Assembly (NCBI GenBank): GCA_965277075.1
Contig: OZ255707.1
Location: forward strand, 1 to 64,000
DNA length: 64,000 nucleotides
Reading direction: 5' to 3'
Source of the DNA: Lustribacter sp965277075
GTDB taxonomy: Bacteria > Vulcanimicrobiota > Vulcanimicrobiia > Vulcanimicrobiales > Vulcanimicrobiaceae
In this document: positions 53,107 to 60,823 of the stretch, in pieces
Position numbering within the stretch: position 1 is the stretch's first letter
Layout of the letters: each line of letters starts with the position of its first letter
Translations under genes and position numbers: made by a program
The notes under the pieces: model-generated
The model's database searches: none
The model's input: the letters and a program-made list of their open reading frames with translations, nothing else
What the model was told of the DNA's origin: nothing

Positions 53107-53723
53107 GCGTGAAGCCAACAATTTTCCGCGGCAAGAAATGCCGAAATCAAATCGGGCCGATCGATGCCGGGGTGATTCGGGCCCGGCAGATGACCCTGCA
53201 GTGAAAGAACGTACGAGAGAAACTTGTACGAGGGACGGTATGATGCGAGCGTTGCCGCGTCGAGGTGCGGTGCGTGCGACGGATCGAACGGCACCATCGT
53301 GTCTTGCCAGTAGATGGCGCGAAAGCCGGCGATGAGCCAACGGTTGCCGTCACGCTGCAGTCGCTCGCGTAGCCGCGTGTAACTGATGACGTCGACGTCG
53401 ATACCGTTGACGGAGCCGGCGAAATGAATTGCGGCACCGGTGTCGGTGAGTGCACGATCTCCGGCGATCACCGAAACGGTCGGGCTCATCTGGTGAAACG
53501 TTTTTGCCCCGTCGGCCAACATCTTGGCCGAAGCGGTGACGAACTCGCTGCCCGATCCCCGGAACCACGCGATATCGACCGTGGAATCGGCGTGGTAGAA
53601 CGATTTCATCCGTTCCCAATCGGCGAGGTCGCGCGCGATGCGCTCCGCCTGGACGACGCGTTCGATTTGCACGCGATCAAGCTGCTCGCGCACGTCGAGA
53701 TCATTCAAGAACGAAGTTTCCAT
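53103..53723 (-). CDS. SnoaL-like (NTF2) protein
   Basis: This is 206 residues with an NTF2-fold core (VVQAERIARDLADWERMKSF, YHADSTVDIAWFRGSGSEF and RLQRDGNRWLIAGFRAIYWQ) and a C-terminal arm of about 60 residues that ends in a Cys-Trp tail. SnoaL-like proteins in ring-cleavage operons often act as hydratases or isomerases. The 5' end overlaps the YciI-like gene by 23 bases. Confidence 0.82.
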   Translation of the reverse strand: METSFLNDLDVREQLDRVQIERVVQAERIARDLADWERMKSFYHADSTVDIAWFRGSGSEFVTASAKMLADGAKTFHQMSPTVSVIAGDRALTDTGAAIHFAGSVNGIDVDVISYTRLRERLQRDGNRWLIAGFRAIYWQDTMVPFDPSHAPHLDAATLASYRPSYKFLSYVLSLQGHLPGPNHPGIDRPDLISAFLAAENCWLHA

Positions 53724-54084
53724 CCGAGAACGACAACCGGATTGTCAGGGCGCCTTCGTTCACGAGCCACGGACGAACGACGAACGAGCGTGCCCCACAC
53801 TGATGCATCGGATCGCCGGCTGCAAGTTCTCTCGCGTGAGCCAGCGACTTGGCGCGAATAACGAACATGCCCTCGCCGAGCCACGATTCCTCGTCGTCGG
53901 TCCAGTGCGGACCGGCGGCGACCATGATGCCGTCGCGTTCGATTTTGCATTGATGCTCGAGATGCGCGGGCAAGTTCTCCATCACCGGGCCGACGCCGTT
54001 CGTCGGCGTGCTGAAAACGACGTAGAACTGTTTTTGAAGCATGCCCTTACTGGCGTCCAAAACTTGCTGCCGCGTTACGTTCAT
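53701..54084 (-). CDS. YciI-like protein
   Basis: This is about 127 residues, or 113 if it starts at ATG 54042. It has an MLQKQFYVVFSTPTNGVGP strand, GIMVAAGPHWTDDEESWLGE, and FVIRAKSLAHARELAAGDP followed by DPMHQCGARSFVVRPW. This follows the YciI/muconolactone-isomerase-like ferredoxin fold with its conserved Asp-Pro-His (AGDPMHQ). Such proteins may isomerise lactones in ring-cleavage pathways. It lies in the GntR-controlled operon. Confidence 0.78.
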   Translation of the reverse strand: MNVTRQQVLDASKGMLQKQFYVVFSTPTNGVGPVMENLPAHLEHQCKIERDGIMVAAGPHWTDDEESWLGEGMFVIRAKSLAHARELAAGDPMHQCGARSFVVRPWLVNEGALTIRLSFSDGNFVLE

Positions 54085-54092
54085 CGCTGCCG

Positions 54093-54776
54093 CTACCTTT
54101 CCGTGCCTCGGCGCAGCGCGTCGAGCGTGCGTTGCAAATGATCCGACGAGAGTTTGGCCGCGTGCGCCGCATCGCCGGCCAGCGCGGTTTCATAGATTTC
54201 GCGATGCTCCGCGCGCGCCGCCCGGTGCCCTCCACGGCTGCTGAGTGAAGCGAACTGCATCCGCGTCGACTGATCGGCGAGCGTGTCGGCGATGCGGAGG
54301 AGCCACGTGGATTCGCAATTGGCACGCAAGGTGCGGTGAAACGCTCGATGCGCTTCGACGGACCCGGATCGAACGGTGTGGGGACTTGCGTACAACGTGT
54401 CGACGACTTCGAATGCCGCGCGGAGTTCTGTGCGCCAGCCGCCGGTCCCATGCTCGAGCGACGACTTGACCGCGAGCGGGTCCAGCAAGATGCGAAGCTG
54501 ATAGATCTCGCATGCGTCTTGCAGCGTGAGTGCCGCGACGCTCGCCCCGCGCTGCGCGTCGTAGTTCACGAATCCCTCAGCCGCTAAACGCTGAAACGCT
54601 TCACGTAGCGGCGTCTGACTGATGCCAAGCCGCGTGCTCCACGCGCTGCTGACGAGACGGTCGCCGGCCCGCACTTCTCCGAAGAGGATGACGCGCCGAA
54701 TCTGTTCGATCGCCCAGTCCGTGCGGCTCGGCGGTGTCTGCGTGTCGGCCCGCGGCGCAGCCGCACGCTCACGCAT
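54093..54776 (-). CDS. GntR-family regulator, FadR/FCD type
   Basis: This is about 227 residues from the ATG at 54776, which overlaps the stop of the VOC gene. The winged HTH reads LVSSAWSTRLGISQTPLREA followed by FQRLAAEGFV. The C-terminal FCD ligand domain has helices with the metal/acid-binding His and Asp pattern (HRAFHRTLRAN and RAEHREIYETALAGDAAHA). It probably senses an aromatic or organic acid and controls the operon it sits in, through the palindrome at 55817. Confidence 0.87.
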   Translation of the reverse strand: MRERAAAPRADTQTPPSRTDWAIEQIRRVILFGEVRAGDRLVSSAWSTRLGISQTPLREAFQRLAAEGFVNYDAQRGASVAALTLQDACEIYQLRILLDPLAVKSSLEHGTGGWRTELRAAFEVVDTLYASPHTVRSGSVEAHRAFHRTLRANCESTWLLRIADTLADQSTRMQFASLSSRGGHRAARAEHREIYETALAGDAAHAAKLSSDHLQRTLDALRRGTER

Positions 54777-55773
54777 GCTCGCCGGCAACGAGGTCGCGCG
54801 TAAGGCTCGCCGCGGGCGATTCGTAATTGTACGTGAAATCATCCGGCGGCAGCGGTCCCCAGAGGTAGAATCCGTTCTCCGGGCTCACATGACTCGGTTT
54901 CCACGTTCCATCGGGCGGCACGAAATCAATATCGTGCGAGTACTCGCTGTAACTTCCCCACGGGTCGCGCACGTAATGGAAGTAGTTCGAGCCGAGAACG
55001 TGCCGGCCGAGACCCCAACCGCGCGTATGACCGGCGTCGGCCATGTGCATCGCGCCGAGTCCGACGTCGTTTACCGATTCAACGTCCCAACTGACGTGAT
55101 GAAATCCGCGGGCATCGGACTTCGCAAACGCGACGAGATGGTGATCGCTGCCGTGCACGCCGTGCATAAACGCGATCCCGTCGGCAGCGGCATCGGACAA
55201 CCCCAGTCCGACGACTTCGGTATAGAACGCGATCGCTCGCGGGACGTCGCTCGTAAACACGAGGACGTGCGACAGGCGGCGCGGCCGAACGACCGGTGCG
55301 CGGTCGCGCAAGGGCATCGCGGCGATGCCCTCGCCGACGGTCGGGTTCGATACGCTCGATTTCGTATCGGGCGAGCACTTCTCGGCGCTGCGGAGTTCGA
55401 CCAGCATCCCGTCGTCGTCACGAAACCACAGGCCTTCGTCGTCGGCCGCTTCGCCCGGAGACGGCAGGATCTCGATGTGGCGTGCGCGCAGCCGTTCGCG
55501 AAATACCGGCATATCGTCGGCGAAAATGCCGAACGAAAGATAGTCGAGCATCTTTGCCGGGCCGGCCCGATAGCGGCCCCAGCGATGCGTTCCGGCAACC
55601 GTGTACAGATCGAACGCGTCGCCGGCCGGCCGCACGTCCAGGCCGAATCGCTCGTAAAACGCCGCCGCCTCTGCGAGGTCGGGAACGGTCAGACTGTAGT
55701 GATCGAGGGAGTGCGCCCCGACCACGCCCGGGCGCCGATGCATGCGACTGTGCCCATTCTCTTCAACCGGCAT
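54769..55773 (-). CDS. Extradiol dioxygenase, type I (two VOC modules)
   Basis: This is 334 residues with two VOC modules. The C-terminal one has the iron ligands His (RRLSHVLVFT), His (ARGFHHVSWDV) and Glu (GSYSEYSHDIDFV), as in catechol 2,3-dioxygenase/BphC enzymes. The first module (DHYSLTVPDLAEAAAFYERF) is structural. It cleaves a catechol; the second catechol dioxygenase of the window, unrelated to the MhpB-like one at 34678. It is the first gene of the operon, 45 bases after the palindrome. Confidence 0.85.
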   Translation of the reverse strand: MPVEENGHSRMHRRPGVVGAHSLDHYSLTVPDLAEAAAFYERFGLDVRPAGDAFDLYTVAGTHRWGRYRAGPAKMLDYLSFGIFADDMPVFRERLRARHIEILPSPGEAADDEGLWFRDDDGMLVELRSAEKCSPDTKSSVSNPTVGEGIAAMPLRDRAPVVRPRRLSHVLVFTSDVPRAIAFYTEVVGLGLSDAAADGIAFMHGVHGSDHHLVAFAKSDARGFHHVSWDVESVNDVGLGAMHMADAGHTRGWGLGRHVLGSNYFHYVRDPWGSYSEYSHDIDFVPPDGTWKPSHVSPENGFYLWGPLPPDDFTYNYESPAASLTRDLVAGEHA

Positions 55774-55816
55774 AGCATCCTCAAATCTTTCGACAATCCG
55801 TGTGCGGGCGTTCCAT

Positions 55817-55828
55817 ATTCTATAGAAT
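55817..55828. promoter_or_regulatory. Candidate GntR operator (12-bp palindrome)
   Basis: ATTCTATAGAAT is an exact 12-base palindrome, 44 bases upstream of the VOC dioxygenase start. Its TATAGA portion could be the -10 box on the minus strand. FCD-type GntR regulators bind similar ATxxTATAxxAT-like palindromes, so repression by the operon's own GntR is likely. I did not see a second copy in the window. Confidence 0.55.
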
Positions 55829-55897
55829 CTTCATCCGAGGGCATTATGCATCTCTCCTTTCCACCGACGCTTCGATATCGGGTTGAATGAGGTCAGG

Positions 55898-56902
55898 TCA
55901 GACGCGATATTCGGTCAGCAACTCGTTTGCGAAGAGTTCCTCGATGTCGATTCGGCGGTGCGCTACGCCTTGATCGGCGGCGTAGCGCGCGAACGCCTCG
56001 AGCGTTCTGCGGTTCGGTTCGATACCGTAGGCGTACGGGTCGTCGCCCAACGTGCCGGCGGTTTCGATGAGATGCGCGTGCAACCACGGTACGGCGATAC
56101 GCGACGCGGTTGCGTCCGCTAAGCGTTCCATGCCGCGTCTTCGTGCGTTGTTGAACCCTGTGTAGAGACTGCGCGCAATCCAGCGGTTCGCTTCGTAGGT
56201 CGACGTGCGAATCACGATGATGTGCATGATCGGGAAGATGCCCGTTTCTGCGTAGTATTGCTTTTCCCGTGCGACGTAATCGTCGAAGAGGCGCGACACA
56301 GGCGGCGTTTCGCTAAAGAAGCTCTTCGGTGCCCGCGCGCTGATGACGGCGTCGATCTCGCCGTTGACGAGCATCTCGTCGAGTGATTTGTCCGGCTGCG
56401 GCGTCAGGCGGATGCCGTTCGGCAATTTCAACACCGCCGGTTCTTCACGCCCCGCTTCGTTCACGCCGGCCTGCACCCAGTCGATGTCTTCGAGTTTTAG
56501 GCCACCCTGATCGGTGAGCATTCCGCGAACGAAGGTTGCCGCCGTTTGCGACCATTGCGCGACGCCGACACGCGCGCCGCGGAGTTGCGCCAGATCGACG
56601 ATGCCACTTCCGGTGCGCACGAAGATTGCCGAATGCCGGAATACCTTCGACGGAAAAACCGGAATCGCGGTAAAGCGCCGATTACCGCGAGACACGAGGG
56701 ACGTATACATCCCCAACGACATTTCCGACACGTCGAACTCTTCGTACTTGAGCGAACGCCAAAAAATCTCTTCGATCGGTATGTCGAATGGAATCAGATC
56801 GATACCGTCGGCATGCACCGCCCCGGTCATGAGATCGTTGACGTGATCGTATTGAAGCGTCGCGGCCGCAAGCCGAAGTTTCGAACTCGATCCCGACATC
56901 AT
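55898..56902 (-). CDS. 4,5-Dihydroxyphthalate decarboxylase-like (Pht5) protein
   Basis: This is 334 residues with no signal peptide. LMTGAVHADGIDLIPFDIPI, EEIFWRSLKYEEFDVSEMSL, FTAIPVFPSKVFRHSAIFVR and TGIFPIMHIIVIRT closely follow the 4,5-dihydroxyphthalate decarboxylase family, which has the periplasmic-binding-protein fold but acts in the cytosol. It would turn 4,5-dihydroxyphthalate into protocatechuate. ATG 56902 overlaps the upstream hydrolase stop by four bases. Decarboxylation is inferred from family only. Confidence 0.8.
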   Translation of the reverse strand: MMSGSSSKLRLAAATLQYDHVNDLMTGAVHADGIDLIPFDIPIEEIFWRSLKYEEFDVSEMSLGMYTSLVSRGNRRFTAIPVFPSKVFRHSAIFVRTGSGIVDLAQLRGARVGVAQWSQTAATFVRGMLTDQGGLKLEDIDWVQAGVNEAGREEPAVLKLPNGIRLTPQPDKSLDEMLVNGEIDAVISARAPKSFFSETPPVSRLFDDYVAREKQYYAETGIFPIMHIIVIRTSTYEANRWIARSLYTGFNNARRRGMERLADATASRIAVPWLHAHLIETAGTLGDDPYAYGIEPNRRTLEAFARYAADQGVAHRRIDIEELFANELLTEYRV

Positions 56903-57810
56903 CGGATCGTGCTCAGGAATGTTTCGATCGCTCCGGTCACGACGGCGGGCTTTTCCAGATTCGTATAGTGACCGGCGCCGGCGACCCATTCCAAACGGGC
57001 ATCCGGAAATTGTGCGATCGCCGGATTGACCGGATCGTCGAAGTAGTACGTCGGCTGTCCGTCGTCGAGATCGCCCTGCAGTAACAGCACCGGGAAGCGC
57101 ATGTTTCTGAGCAGACGGCTCGTCCGATCGAGCCGCTCCTTCTCGAACGACGACGACTGATAGTAGCGAATGACGGCGTCCGGCATTCCCGGATAGGACA
57201 TCTCGTCTTTGAGATGCTCCAATGCATCAGCGTCGACCGGATTGTGAAGCATTTTGAGGAGCCGGTAGTTGAAATAGTAATCGGGATTGCCGAACAGATT
57301 CGGACCGAGAATCGGATCGGCGAAGTACGTGCCTTGGGGCGAGTTCTCGGCGCGCCAGATATGGCAAACCTGTTGCATGCGCACGTAGCTCAGCACGCGC
57401 TCCGGATGATTCCCGGAGAGGTAGTCGGCGAGAACGCATCCGCGATCGTGCGAGACGATATGAAAACGCTCGACGCCGATCTGCGTGAGCATCGCGAGCA
57501 TCTCTTCCGCGCAGTTCTCCCAGCGCCAATCGCCCGGCCGTTTGTCGCCTTGGCCGTAGCCTTTGTGATCGGGCGCGATGACATGATAGCGCGATGCGAA
57601 GTGCTCGATCTGCGGCCGCCACGCATACCAGCTCTCCGGATTCCCGTGGAAGAAGACGATCGTCTCGGCGTCGGCATTGCCCGTCTCGACGTAATGCCAG
57701 GTAATCGGAATAACGGCTCCCGGTGCCTCGACAAACCGGTGGGTGACGGAAGCGGCGCCGAGGTGTTGGACCTGACCGTCGGTATTTGCCTGTACGTGCC
57801 TGCGTGCCAT
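56899..57810 (-). CDS. Alpha/beta hydrolase (epoxide-hydrolase-like)
   Basis: This is 303 residues with WHYVETGNADAETIVFFHGN (oxyanion region), FHIVSHDRGCVLADYLSG (Asp nucleophile elbow HDRG) and GAGHYTNLEKPAVV (catalytic His). It is the paralogue of the protein at 52096, sharing GYGQ and EEMLAMLTQIGVERF-type segments. It may open an ester, lactone or epoxide before decarboxylation by the next gene. Start at the ATG at 57810. Confidence 0.85.
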   Translation of the reverse strand: MARRHVQANTDGQVQHLGAASVTHRFVEAPGAVIPITWHYVETGNADAETIVFFHGNPESWYAWRPQIEHFASRYHVIAPDHKGYGQGDKRPGDWRWENCAEEMLAMLTQIGVERFHIVSHDRGCVLADYLSGNHPERVLSYVRMQQVCHIWRAENSPQGTYFADPILGPNLFGNPDYYFNYRLLKMLHNPVDADALEHLKDEMSYPGMPDAVIRYYQSSSFEKERLDRTSRLLRNMRFPVLLLQGDLDDGQPTYYFDDPVNPAIAQFPDARLEWVAGAGHYTNLEKPAVVTGAIETFLSTIR

Positions 57811-57892
57811 CTCGGCCTCATTTCGTAGATGATAGGAACGGTTCGTACTATGTGCTCGCGCGTGCCTGCCGTTTTGCCGATGAAGAAAAGAC

Positions 57893-58216
57893 GTGAGCAA
57901 TATCGATCGGGTTCGGACGTCCGGCGGCGGCGCGGCGACGGTGCCGTCGACGGGTTCGCCGTCGACGCAAGGGGCGCGGATCATGGCCCCGCCGGCAGCC
58001 GCTCGCGTCTCGAGCGCCGACGTTCCGTCGGAAGCAGGTACGGCCGTGCTGAACTTGACGAGCGACCAAATCGCGCGCATCCGTCTGCTGCTGGTGGCGA
58101 TGCGTCTCGGGCGCTTCGTTGCCGATGATGTGCGCAAGCAGATCATCGGTATGCTCAGCGGCGGTCAACGCCGCATGATCGGCGCCGCTTACTTCATCCT
58201 GTCGGTTCGCGCGTAA
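57893..58216 (+). CDS. Small hypothetical protein, FlgM-like tail
   Basis: A GTG at 57893 opens a 107-residue frame. It is Ala/Ser/Pro-rich at first, then ends in a helical stretch (VLNLTSDQIARIRLLLVAMR, followed by VADDVRKQIIGMLSGG). The helix weakly resembles the C-terminus of FlgM-like anti-sigma proteins. It lies opposite to its neighbours and its end overlaps the Gfo/Idh/MocA gene by 23 bases. Tentative. Confidence 0.4.
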   Translation: MSNIDRVRTSGGGAATVPSTGSPSTQGARIMAPPAAARVSSADVPSEAGTAVLNLTSDQIARIRLLLVAMRLGRFVADDVRKQIIGMLSGGQRRMIGAAYFILSVRA

Positions 58217-59462
58217 GCGCGATGCGCATGCCGGCGTCGTAGCTCTCCGGCATTGCGACTTGACGCGTCAGCCGTATTTCACGGCGTTCGGCCGCGGATT
58301 GCATGACGGCCAGCGTTGCTTCGAGCGTCGCGCGGCCCCACTCGGCGGTGTGATAGGCCGGTTTTCCGTCGGCGACCGCCGCGTGCAGTTCCTCGAGAAT
58401 GGCGGTCGAGAGCCCACCCGACGGGTCGGGCTCCGGGCGTTGCAGGGGGCGCAGATCGACGTCGCGCGGGCCGTCATCGCCGTACACGCTCAAACCCCAT
58501 TGCGCGGGACGCATGACGCCGCGCTCGCAGGCAACTTCAACCGGACCAAGATCGAACGGCTGCCAAGGATACGGTCCACCGGCGGTAGCGGTCGTTGCGG
58601 CGGCATCACGTGCGCCGCCGACGCGATACAGCGCTTTCTCTTGCTCCTCATCGCGCGTGCCGTGCTCGAGATCGCGTCGTAAAGCCACGCGATCCACGTC
58701 GGTGTACGCGCGCTTTTCGCGCACCCACGGGTAGAGCGATGCCATCGCGAAATAGCCGTACCCGTTGTGCATGATCGTCGCCGGCGTACCATCTTCGAAC
58801 TCGAGATAGGCGCTGAAGTAACCGGGAATCGGTCGGGCTGCCGACCACGTTCCCGTCATGCCGCGCACGCTGCGAAGACGGCCGCCGCCGAGCAATCGCA
58901 ACGTGTCGATCTGGTGCGGGCCCTGCCGAAAGACGATACCGCCGCCTTGGTGCGGATCGAGCTCGTCCGGCGTGCGCGGACGGATCATCCAATCGGTATA
59001 CGCCCAGATGTGGATTGCGCGCAGCGCGCCGAGCGTGCCGGAGAGTGCGATGCGGCGCATCGCGCGATTCCAGATGCTGAGCGATCGCGTGTGTCCTGCC
59101 AGCAGCGTGACGGCGTTCGTGCGCGCCGCATCGACCATGCGGTCCGCTTCGTCCATCGAGATCGCCATCGGTTTTTCGACGATGACGTGCTTGCCGGCAC
59201 GCATCGCTTCGATCGCGTGCTCGCAATGAAAGCGGTTGGGCGTCGCGACCCACACCGCTTCGATCGCCGGATCGCGGCACAGCTCGGTAACGCTTGCAAA
59301 TGCGCGCGTGCCGGGATAGCGGGTGGTGAACCCCTCGCGCATCGCGGGGTTGACGTCGGCTCCCGCGATCAACTCGATCTCGGGCATCGCGGTCATCGAC
59401 GGGAGCGTGCCCGCCGCGCCCTGGCCGAGGCCGATCATCGCCATGCGAAGCGCTCGCATCAA
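58194..59462 (-). CDS. Gfo/Idh/MocA dehydrogenase (Pht4-like)
   Basis: This is 422 residues. The Rossmann start is MAMIGLGQGAAGTLPSMTAM, EAVWVATPNRFHCEHAIEAM follows, and the conserved EKP is in HVIVEKPMAISMDEADRMVD. GGGIVFRQGPHQIDTLRLLG carries the active-site His. Phthalate 4,5-cis-dihydrodiol dehydrogenases belong to this superfamily, and the neighbours (Rieske oxygenase, Pht5-like decarboxylase) support this role. Other sugar or inositol dehydrogenase functions are possible from sequence alone. It is divergent from the Rieske gene at 59543. Confidence 0.82.
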   Translation of the reverse strand: MMRALRMAMIGLGQGAAGTLPSMTAMPEIELIAGADVNPAMREGFTTRYPGTRAFASVTELCRDPAIEAVWVATPNRFHCEHAIEAMRAGKHVIVEKPMAISMDEADRMVDAARTNAVTLLAGHTRSLSIWNRAMRRIALSGTLGALRAIHIWAYTDWMIRPRTPDELDPHQGGGIVFRQGPHQIDTLRLLGGGRLRSVRGMTGTWSAARPIPGYFSAYLEFEDGTPATIMHNGYGYFAMASLYPWVREKRAYTDVDRVALRRDLEHGTRDEEQEKALYRVGGARDAAATTATAGGPYPWQPFDLGPVEVACERGVMRPAQWGLSVYGDDGPRDVDLRPLQRPEPDPSGGLSTAILEELHAAVADGKPAYHTAEWGRATLEATLAVMQSAAERREIRLTRQVAMPESYDAGMRIALTREPTG

Positions 59463-59542
59463 ACCGCGATCGATACCGAAAAAATCATGCGCGAAGCTTG
59501 GCGCCGAGAGGACAATTCCCCACTGCTTGGCGACTATCGATT

Positions 59543-60823
59543 ATGCTTACAGCCGAGGAAAACATAGCGCTGACGCGGGTCGGCAGCGGCACCCCGATGG
59601 GCGAATTGCTGCGCCGTTACTGGCAACCGATCGTCGCGATGTCGGAGATGAACGCGCGTTGGACGAAGCGCGTCCGATTGTTGGGCGAAGATCTGGTGCT
59701 TTACCGCGATCGATCCGGCCGGTTCGGCTTGGTCGGCGAGTTCTGCCCGCATCGTCGCGCCTCGCTTGCGTACGGCATTCCGGAAAGTGACGGCATCCGG
59801 TGTCCGTATCACGGCTGGAAGTTCGATGCGGCCGGCGCGTGCATCGAACAGCCGAACGAACCCGATGGGAGTACGTTCAAAGACCGAACAAAAGCGACAG
59901 GCTATCCCGTGCGAGAACTCGGGGGCTTGGTGTGGGCCTATCTCGGTCCGCTTCCCGCGCCGGAGATTCCGCGTTACGACGGATTCGTCGCGCCGGGTGC
60001 GATTCGCATGGTCGGATCGGCGGTGATCAACTGCAACTGGCTGCAGATTATGGAGAACTCGGTCGATCCGGTGCATACGGAATGGCTGCACGGCAAACTC
60101 TACGAGTTTATCAACGAGAAGAACGGCGTCAAGGTGGCGATCTCGAAACATCATGTGAAGATCGCGTTCGACGAATTCGAGCACGGCATCATCAAACGGC
60201 GGCTGCTTGCCGGCCAACCGGAAACGGTTTCGGATTGGAAAGACGGACATCCGGTCGTTTTTCCAACGATTTTGGCGGTCGGTAGCGGCGGCGGCCTTTG
60301 GAAGCAATACGTATTTCAACTGCGCGTGCCGATCGATGACGAGCATACCTTGCACCTGTGGTATCACGCGTATATTCCGCCGGCAGGCGCGGTCGTTCCG
60401 CAACATTTGCTGGACGAAATCGCCTACTACGACGTACCGGTCAAAGACGCGCGCGGCGAATATATGCTCGATTACATTCACGCGCAAGACATCATGGCAT
60501 GGGAAACGCAGGGCCCGGTCGCGGACCGCACGCGCGAGTCGCTCGGCTGGAGCGATGCCGGCGTCACGATGTTTCGCAAGATGCTTCGACGCGAGATGAA
60601 GAAGGTTGAAGCCGGCGTCGATCCGATCAACGTCGTCCGCGATCCGGCGACGGCGAACGCCGTCATCGAATTGCCGCTCGAAAAGTTCAAAGAACACTTC
60701 TCGGACGGGTTCGAGAGCTTGTTGCGGCGCCACATGGCGAGTTTCTCGCCGATTGCGGACGAACTGATCGCGGTCTTCACGCAGCCGAGCGAAGCAGTGC
60801 GCGAACCGGCGTTACTGCACTAG
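59543..60823 (+). CDS. Rieske oxygenase (phthalate 4,5-dioxygenase/LigXa type), second copy
   Basis: This is 426 residues with the Rieske ligands Cys68-His70 (GEFCPHRRASLAYG) and Cys87-His90 (RCPYHGWKF). The iron site NCNWLQIMENSVDPVHTEWL holds Asp175, His178 and His183. LigXa_C features follow (ETQGPVADRTRESLGWSDAG). It is very similar along its length to 49406-50677, so a duplication is likely. It is divergent from the Pht4-like gene. Its end overlaps the convergent SBP gene by 12 bases. Confidence 0.88.
   Translation: MLTAEENIALTRVGSGTPMGELLRRYWQPIVAMSEMNARWTKRVRLLGEDLVLYRDRSGRFGLVGEFCPHRRASLAYGIPESDGIRCPYHGWKFDAAGACIEQPNEPDGSTFKDRTKATGYPVRELGGLVWAYLGPLPAPEIPRYDGFVAPGAIRMVGSAVINCNWLQIMENSVDPVHTEWLHGKLYEFINEKNGVKVAISKHHVKIAFDEFEHGIIKRRLLAGQPETVSDWKDGHPVVFPTILAVGSGGGLWKQYVFQLRVPIDDEHTLHLWYHAYIPPAGAVVPQHLLDEIAYYDVPVKDARGEYMLDYIHAQDIMAWETQGPVADRTRESLGWSDAGVTMFRKMLRREMKKVEAGVDPINVVRDPATANAVIELPLEKFKEHFSDGFESLLRRHMASFSPIADELIAVFTQPSEAVREPALLH

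Noticed and set aside
54622..55890. A 422-codon + strand frame opposite the VOC dioxygenase and GntR genes
   Set aside because: Shadow frame; the minus-strand genes have complete motifs, overlaps and sensible starts.
55898..56902. Pht5-like protein as a fourth ABC solute-binding protein
   Set aside because: It has no signal peptide and follows the dihydroxyphthalate decarboxylase signature (EEIFWRxLKYEEFDVSEMSL, TGIFPIMH), so a cytosolic enzyme is more likely.
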